Shown here: in pieces, positions 34,801 to 37,038 of the stretch | How positions within the stretch are numbered: position 1 is the stretch's first letter | How the letters are laid out: each line of letters begins with the position of its first letter | From: an uncultured Bacteroidaceae bacterium | GTDB taxonomy: Bacteria; Bacteroidota; Bacteroidia; Bacteroidales; Bacteroidaceae | Assembly: GCA_905234125.1 (NCBI GenBank) | Contig: CAJOGQ010000019.1 | Span: 1-37,038 of the forward strand | Reading direction: 5' to 3' | Length of the DNA stretch: 37,038 bases | Notes under the pieces: model-generated | Database searches by the model: none | Told to the model about the DNA's origin: nothing | Seen by the model: the letters and a program-made list of their open reading frames with translations, nothing else | Program-made: the position numbers and the translations under genes

Positions 34801-35265
34801 TACACCCATCGCCGTTGGTTTGCCAACCTCATCACCAACCTGGTGAAGGAAGGCGACTACGACAAGGCGCTCAAGGCACTCGAGAAGTGTGAGACGGAAA
34901 TACCTTCTTACAACGTACCTCACAGCGTGGATGGCTCATCGTTGGATTTGGCTGATGCCTACATCGCTTGCAACCAACCAGAGAAGGCTGTCGTGATTCT
35001 CGAACAAGTGGAGAAGCGACTCAGGGAATATGTGAACTGGTACCTCGCGCTCAGCAATACTTATTTTGCCAATTCCACACGCGATTGCCACCGTTTCATC
35101 TATATCCTTGCATCCATCCAGGAAACCTACAACAAACTTTCCACATCGAAAGCCAAGAAGGCTTCAGAATACGGAAAGAAGGCTCAACAGATGGATGGCG
35201 AGTTGCAGAAGCTCTACAGCGCCTTCATCACGAGGTGCGACAATTTGGGCATACAAGTTCAGTAA
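31804..35265 (+). CDS. DUF2723/TMEM260-like membrane protein, putative protein O-glycosyltransferase
   Basis: An 1153-residue GT-C-type membrane protein. The first luminal loop carries the family signature SFWDCPEF (D35, E38) and AAKLEVGHPPGAPFF (50-55), where GT-C enzymes keep their acidic catalytic residues. About 10-13 membrane helices extend to around residue 690, interrupted by a large soluble loop at about 365-560. The rest is extracytoplasmic: GVIYTNGDNDTFPLWY, then TPR-like helices (DYDKALKALEKCE, ACNQPEKAVVILEQVEKR). Human TMEM260, of this family, transfers O-mannose to proteins, so protein O-glycosylation is a fair hypothesis here but not shown. The deacetylase gene follows without a gap. 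Confidence 0.85.
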   Translation: MKKYNIVNNVVGWVVFAIAAFTYCSTIEPTASFWDCPEFITTAAKLEVGHPPGAPFFMLFGNLFSLFASDATQIAKMINTMNALLSAGCILFLFWSVTHLAKKLLVKDGAEPSVGQLLAVMGSGIAGALIYTWSDTFWFSAVEGEVYAFSSFFTALVFWLILKWEDNADQPHSDRWLVFIAYLVGLSIGVHLLNLLCIPAIVLVYYYKMSKNPTGKGSLLVLGVSVIIVAAVLYGIVPGIVKIGGWFELLFVNELGMPYNIGLYIYLTLLTIALVWALWETTKAVSEKRMYISFIVCTGLLGIPFYGHGVASVVIGIIVLGIIAGVLFFTKKATPRILNTAILCMTLMTVGYSSYAVIVIRSTANPPMDQNSPEDVFTLGEYLGREQYGDRPLFFGQTYKSQPEIKDNGDGTLSYATEKGAPVYQRKDKENESEKDEYVKIRDKFTLKYPSNQSMLFPRIYSDDPNHVQAYESWLGTVSYHSVEYRIPGRETQTIEIPGQVDNIRFFLSYQMNWMYWRYFMWNFAGRQNDIQGNGELEHGNWLSGFSFLDNTRLGDQDLLPSDLKNNKGHNVFFCLPLILGLIGFFWQAFRDRKGIQQFWVVFFLFFMTGIAIVLYLNQTPLQPRERDYAYAGSFYAFSIWCGLGIAGIYELLGKWLSKKMEKRMAGIIAGAVGLVPAVAVPAQMVSQTWDDHDRSDRYMCRDFGLNYLETIPHDGVIYTNGDNDTFPLWYNEDTEGNRTDVRVCNLSYLQTDWYIDQMKRPAYSGENQSSPLPILWKRYQYTAGKHEMIDVNPEVGGGMTVKDIVQQLTEQDSALAKRLWGENPFELKDAIQHFVLHEYDSEGLPEGVLQQVKAIPACLPSDTLFVTVDKEAVRRSGMMLMGDSIPDQMVISLKGQGRVQKNFMMMLEMIAQTNFSRPLYMSTTVGASNFGNLWRHFIQEGMAWRISPYTFEENTQNYGIVHSVIDTEKAYDNMMNKYHYGNLKQRDLYIDETTMRMCYTHRRWFANLITNLVKEGDYDKALKALEKCETEIPSYNVPHSVDGSSLDLADAYIACNQPEKAVVILEQVEKRLREYVNWYLALSNTYFANSTRDCHRFIYILASIQETYNKLSTSKAKKASEYGKKAQQMDGELQKLYSAFITRCDNLGIQVQ

Positions 35266-35907
35266 ATGATAATCGAACAACCTACCAAATGGCTACGATG
35301 GCTCTATCCCAGTGCCATCTGGAGAATGGATCCATCGGAGAAGGCAGTCTATCTGACCTTCGACGATGGCCCCATCCCTGAATCGACCCCTTGGCTCATC
35401 GACACACTCGACCGCTATGGGGTCAAAGCCACGTTCTTCATGGTGGGTGACAATGTTCGCAAGTACCCTGAACTCTTCGAACTCATCCGCTCTCATGGTC
35501 ATCGCTTGGGCAACCACACCTTCAACCACATCGGAGGTTTCACCGTGTCCAGCAGCCGCTATCTGCGCAATGCCAACGAAGCGGACAAGCTCATCCACTC
35601 CAATCTTTTCCGTCCTCCACGTGGATGGATGAAGAACGCCCAATACATTCGCCTGCGTCGCCACTACACCATTATCATGTGGGACGTGGTCACTCGCGAC
35701 TACTCCAAACGTCTGACTGCAGAGGAAGTCTTTGAGAACGTGAAACGCTACACCCGCAACGGTTCCATCATCACCTTCCACGATTCCCTCCGTAGCATCG
35801 ACAAACTCAAGAAGATACTGCCAAGTTGCATCGAGTGGTTCCAGCAACAGGGCTATACCTTCAAGGTCTTTGACGAGAACCTCCATCACTCCAGACATCT
35901 GAAGTGA
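35266..35907 (+). CDS. Polysaccharide deacetylase (NodB homology, CE4 family)
   Basis: A 213-residue metal-dependent deacetylase. The CE4 motifs are complete: TFDDGP at 31-36 (D33, D34), HTFNH at 84-88 (metal histidines 84 and 88), RPPRG at 116-120, WDVVTRDY at 139-146 and FHDS at 171-174. There is no signal peptide, so it is either cytoplasmic or membrane-associated through the hydrophobic N-terminus WLRWLYPSAIW. The ATG directly abuts the stop codon of the DUF2723 gene, so the two are translationally coupled. It may modify a glycan made or used by that enzyme (inference). The left arm of its terminator lies within its last codons. Confidence 0.93.
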   Translation: MIIEQPTKWLRWLYPSAIWRMDPSEKAVYLTFDDGPIPESTPWLIDTLDRYGVKATFFMVGDNVRKYPELFELIRSHGHRLGNHTFNHIGGFTVSSSRYLRNANEADKLIHSNLFRPPRGWMKNAQYIRLRRHYTIIMWDVVTRDYSKRLTAEEVFENVKRYTRNGSIITFHDSLRSIDKLKKILPSCIEWFQQQGYTFKVFDENLHHSRHLK

Positions 35908-35925
35908 TGGAGGTTCTCCATTTTT
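35875..35925 (+). terminator. Terminator overlapping the 3' end of the deacetylase gene
   Basis: A perfect 16-bp stem, GAGAACCTCCATCACT (35875-35890) with its complement at 35903-35918, has a 12-base loop and is followed by CATTTTT. The left arm encodes the last residues and the stop codon is in the right arm. Confidence 0.9.
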
Positions 35926-35964
35926 GGCTACGTTGTGTTTTCTAACCTTTCGACGAAGTCAAAG

Positions 35965-36696
35965 TTAGAAGATATTATAATAGATCCTGAAGTTCAGCAC
36001 AGGATAGACCGTGAACTTCTCCAACTTGTCCACAACATCGCGGAAGTCCTTGTCCTCCACATCAGCCTTGTTCACACGAATCCATGCATCATCATCAGGC
36101 GAATAGACCTGAACTTTGGGCTTGCCCCAGAACATCACGCCAAGATCGAAAGCCACACCCACTTTGTGCTTGGAAGAGATAGGGCGTCCAAAACCTAAAC
36201 CCACGTAAGGCTTGAAACTCTTCGTCCGCAAGCGCAGACTGACTGCGTTTTCAGCGTCTGGATGCACAAACACACCACCAATCTCAAGACCGTCTCCTTC
36301 TTCCACCTCCAGTCGACTCGTGTTGTGAGCAGTACCCAAGTCAGACAGACCGGCATAGAAACCGCCCGTCAGGTGGAACGAACTGTGGGTGAACGGGTAG
36401 ATGTCAGCCAGCACCTTATAGTCTGACATGTGAACTCGTCCCTTGATGTCCACATTCTTCTCCATTCCGCGCGTAGTGTAGTTCACATCCGTCTTAATGC
36501 TGAAACGTGGCAGGGTGGTGAATCCCGTCCTGAGCGTGACGTAGTGAGTGATTGGCGAAGCCAATTCAAAACCCCAACCAGTGGTTCCAACCTCAGCGCC
36601 GATAGACACATGGTTCAAGATTTTCTCTTGAGCAACAGCAGGACTTGCCAGCAACATGGCCGACACAAATCCCATCAAATGAAAGATTCTTTTCAT
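35965..36696 (-). CDS. Outer membrane beta-barrel protein of unknown function
   Basis: A 243-residue exported protein (signal MKRIFHLMGFVSAMLLASPAVAQ). Alternating beta strands fill the sequence (VSIGAEVGTTGWGFELASPI, YVTLRTGFTTLPRFSIKTDV, SFHLTGGFYAGLSD, FKPYVGLGFGRP), and it ends in an aromatic residue (FRIYYNIF), as expected for an 8- to 10-strand barrel. I do not recognise a specific family; OmpW/Porin-like small barrels are the closest idea. It converges on the deacetylase gene and its last codons form part of a small imperfect hairpin (35941-35969). Confidence 0.82.
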   Translation of the reverse strand: MKRIFHLMGFVSAMLLASPAVAQEKILNHVSIGAEVGTTGWGFELASPITHYVTLRTGFTTLPRFSIKTDVNYTTRGMEKNVDIKGRVHMSDYKVLADIYPFTHSSFHLTGGFYAGLSDLGTAHNTSRLEVEEGDGLEIGGVFVHPDAENAVSLRLRTKSFKPYVGLGFGRPISSKHKVGVAFDLGVMFWGKPKVQVYSPDDDAWIRVNKADVEDKDFRDVVDKLEKFTVYPVLNFRIYYNIF

Positions 36697-36923
36697 ATCA
36701 TATAAGTTTTTTAGTGGTAACTCGTTCTTATCTCAACGGCAAAGTAAGTGAAAAAGATTGAAATGAAAAAGCTTTTTGAGAAATATTTTCATGGATACAC
36801 GAAAAAAAGCAGCTCATTCCTGTGATTTGTGTACATGATGGGGCTGATTTCATCACTGCACAGGCAAACTCGCCCAAACCATCACCAGCAGGCAGGACTT
36901 GGAAGAGATGACCGCTACTTTAG
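36697..36923. other. Intergenic region without a recognised gene
   Basis: The only signal here is a partial -7 element on the minus strand (TTACTTTG, complement of 36740-36747), about 44 bases upstream of the barrel gene start. No ORF with family resemblance, RNA gene or terminator was seen before the array at 36924. Confidence 0.5.
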
Positions 36924-37038
36924 CTTCGGAGTTCCTTCGGGGTACCTTCGGAGTACCTCCGATGCACCTTCGGGTTATGTCCGATACGTCTTCGGCAGTT
37001 ATTCGGTATATGTTCGGTTATACACCGGACAACAACCG
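36924..37038. repeat. 11-bp periodic TTCGG array reaching the window end
   Basis: A core of the form N(T/C/A)(T/C)CG(G/A) recurs at exactly 11-bp steps: CTTCGG at 36924, 36935 and 36946; CTCCGA at 36957; CTTCGG at 36968; GTCCGA at 36979; CTTCGG at 36990; ATTCGG at 37001; GTTCGG at 37012; CACCGG at 37023; and AACCG at 37034, cut by the window edge. The bases between cores vary. Eleven is not a multiple of three and no ORF follows it. Confidence 0.88.

Noticed and set aside
36924..37038. CRISPR array
   Set aside because: Repeats are about 6 bp with 5-bp variable gaps, far from the 24-40 bp repeats and similar-length spacers of CRISPR; no cas genes nearby.

Overview
The window reads as the chromosome of a Bacteroidales bacterium, most likely Prevotellaceae or a close relative (inference). 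The signs are a SusC/SusD outer-membrane pair, TonB-linked barrels with carboxypeptidase-regulatory N-termini, lipoproteins with MKK...C leaders, TAnnTTTG-type -7 promoter elements with no Shine-Dalgarno pattern, and families typical of the phylum (BT_2261/BT_2262-like lipoproteins, DUF4419, DUF2723/TMEM260-like). I see no rRNA, tRNA, CRISPR array, transposase or phage gene.

Layout. Bases 1-369 carry G-rich repeats with 11-bp phase, then a promoter. Bases 370-6402 hold a SusC, SusD and two small lipoprotein genes, resembling the peptide-binding BT2261-2264 locus, closed by a strong terminator. Bases 6530-9553 hold a minimal AraC-type regulator, an exported dipeptidyl peptidase III and an AlkD/HEAT-like protein. 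Bases 9625-12725 hold a Fur-family regulator, purA and a TPR/membrane/HTH regulator. Bases 12893-15800 hold a secreted DUF4419 protein and a secreted unknown. On the minus strand, 15797-17057 holds an M20 deacylase whose gene has absorbed two repeats, preceded by a 28-codon ORF. An outer-membrane barrel (17258-19951) faces a minus-strand operon of a secreted protein, an ECF sigma factor and a small membrane protein (22317-20058). Then come glyS with an FKBP lipoprotein, asd (minus), a Kef-type antiporter, a LolD-like ATPase, a CvfB-like S1 protein, two tandem FKBP isomerases, a DUF2723/TMEM260-like membrane glycosyltransferase coupled to a polysaccharide deacetylase, and a minus-strand outer-membrane barrel. 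The window ends inside an 11-bp periodic array.

How the genes fit together. The first 9 kb suggest peptide acquisition: SusCD import across the outer membrane, then trimming to dipeptides by a periplasmic DPP III. The rest is mostly housekeeping (purA, glyS, asd) mixed with envelope biogenesis, with three FKBP isomerases, a LolD-type ATPase and a putative protein glycosyltransferase.

The most unusual feature is the repeat content. Short tandem arrays with exact 7-, 8-, 9- or 11-bp periods, plus two large inverted repeats, fill spacers and have entered reading frames. They insert about 30 residues into the M20 enzyme, lengthen the C-terminus of the LolD-like ATPase, and lie where the third S1 domain of the CvfB-like protein should be. 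A second point is a 12-bp palindrome, TTTGCCGGCAAA, fused to the -7 element of the promoters of both TonB-dependent barrel genes.
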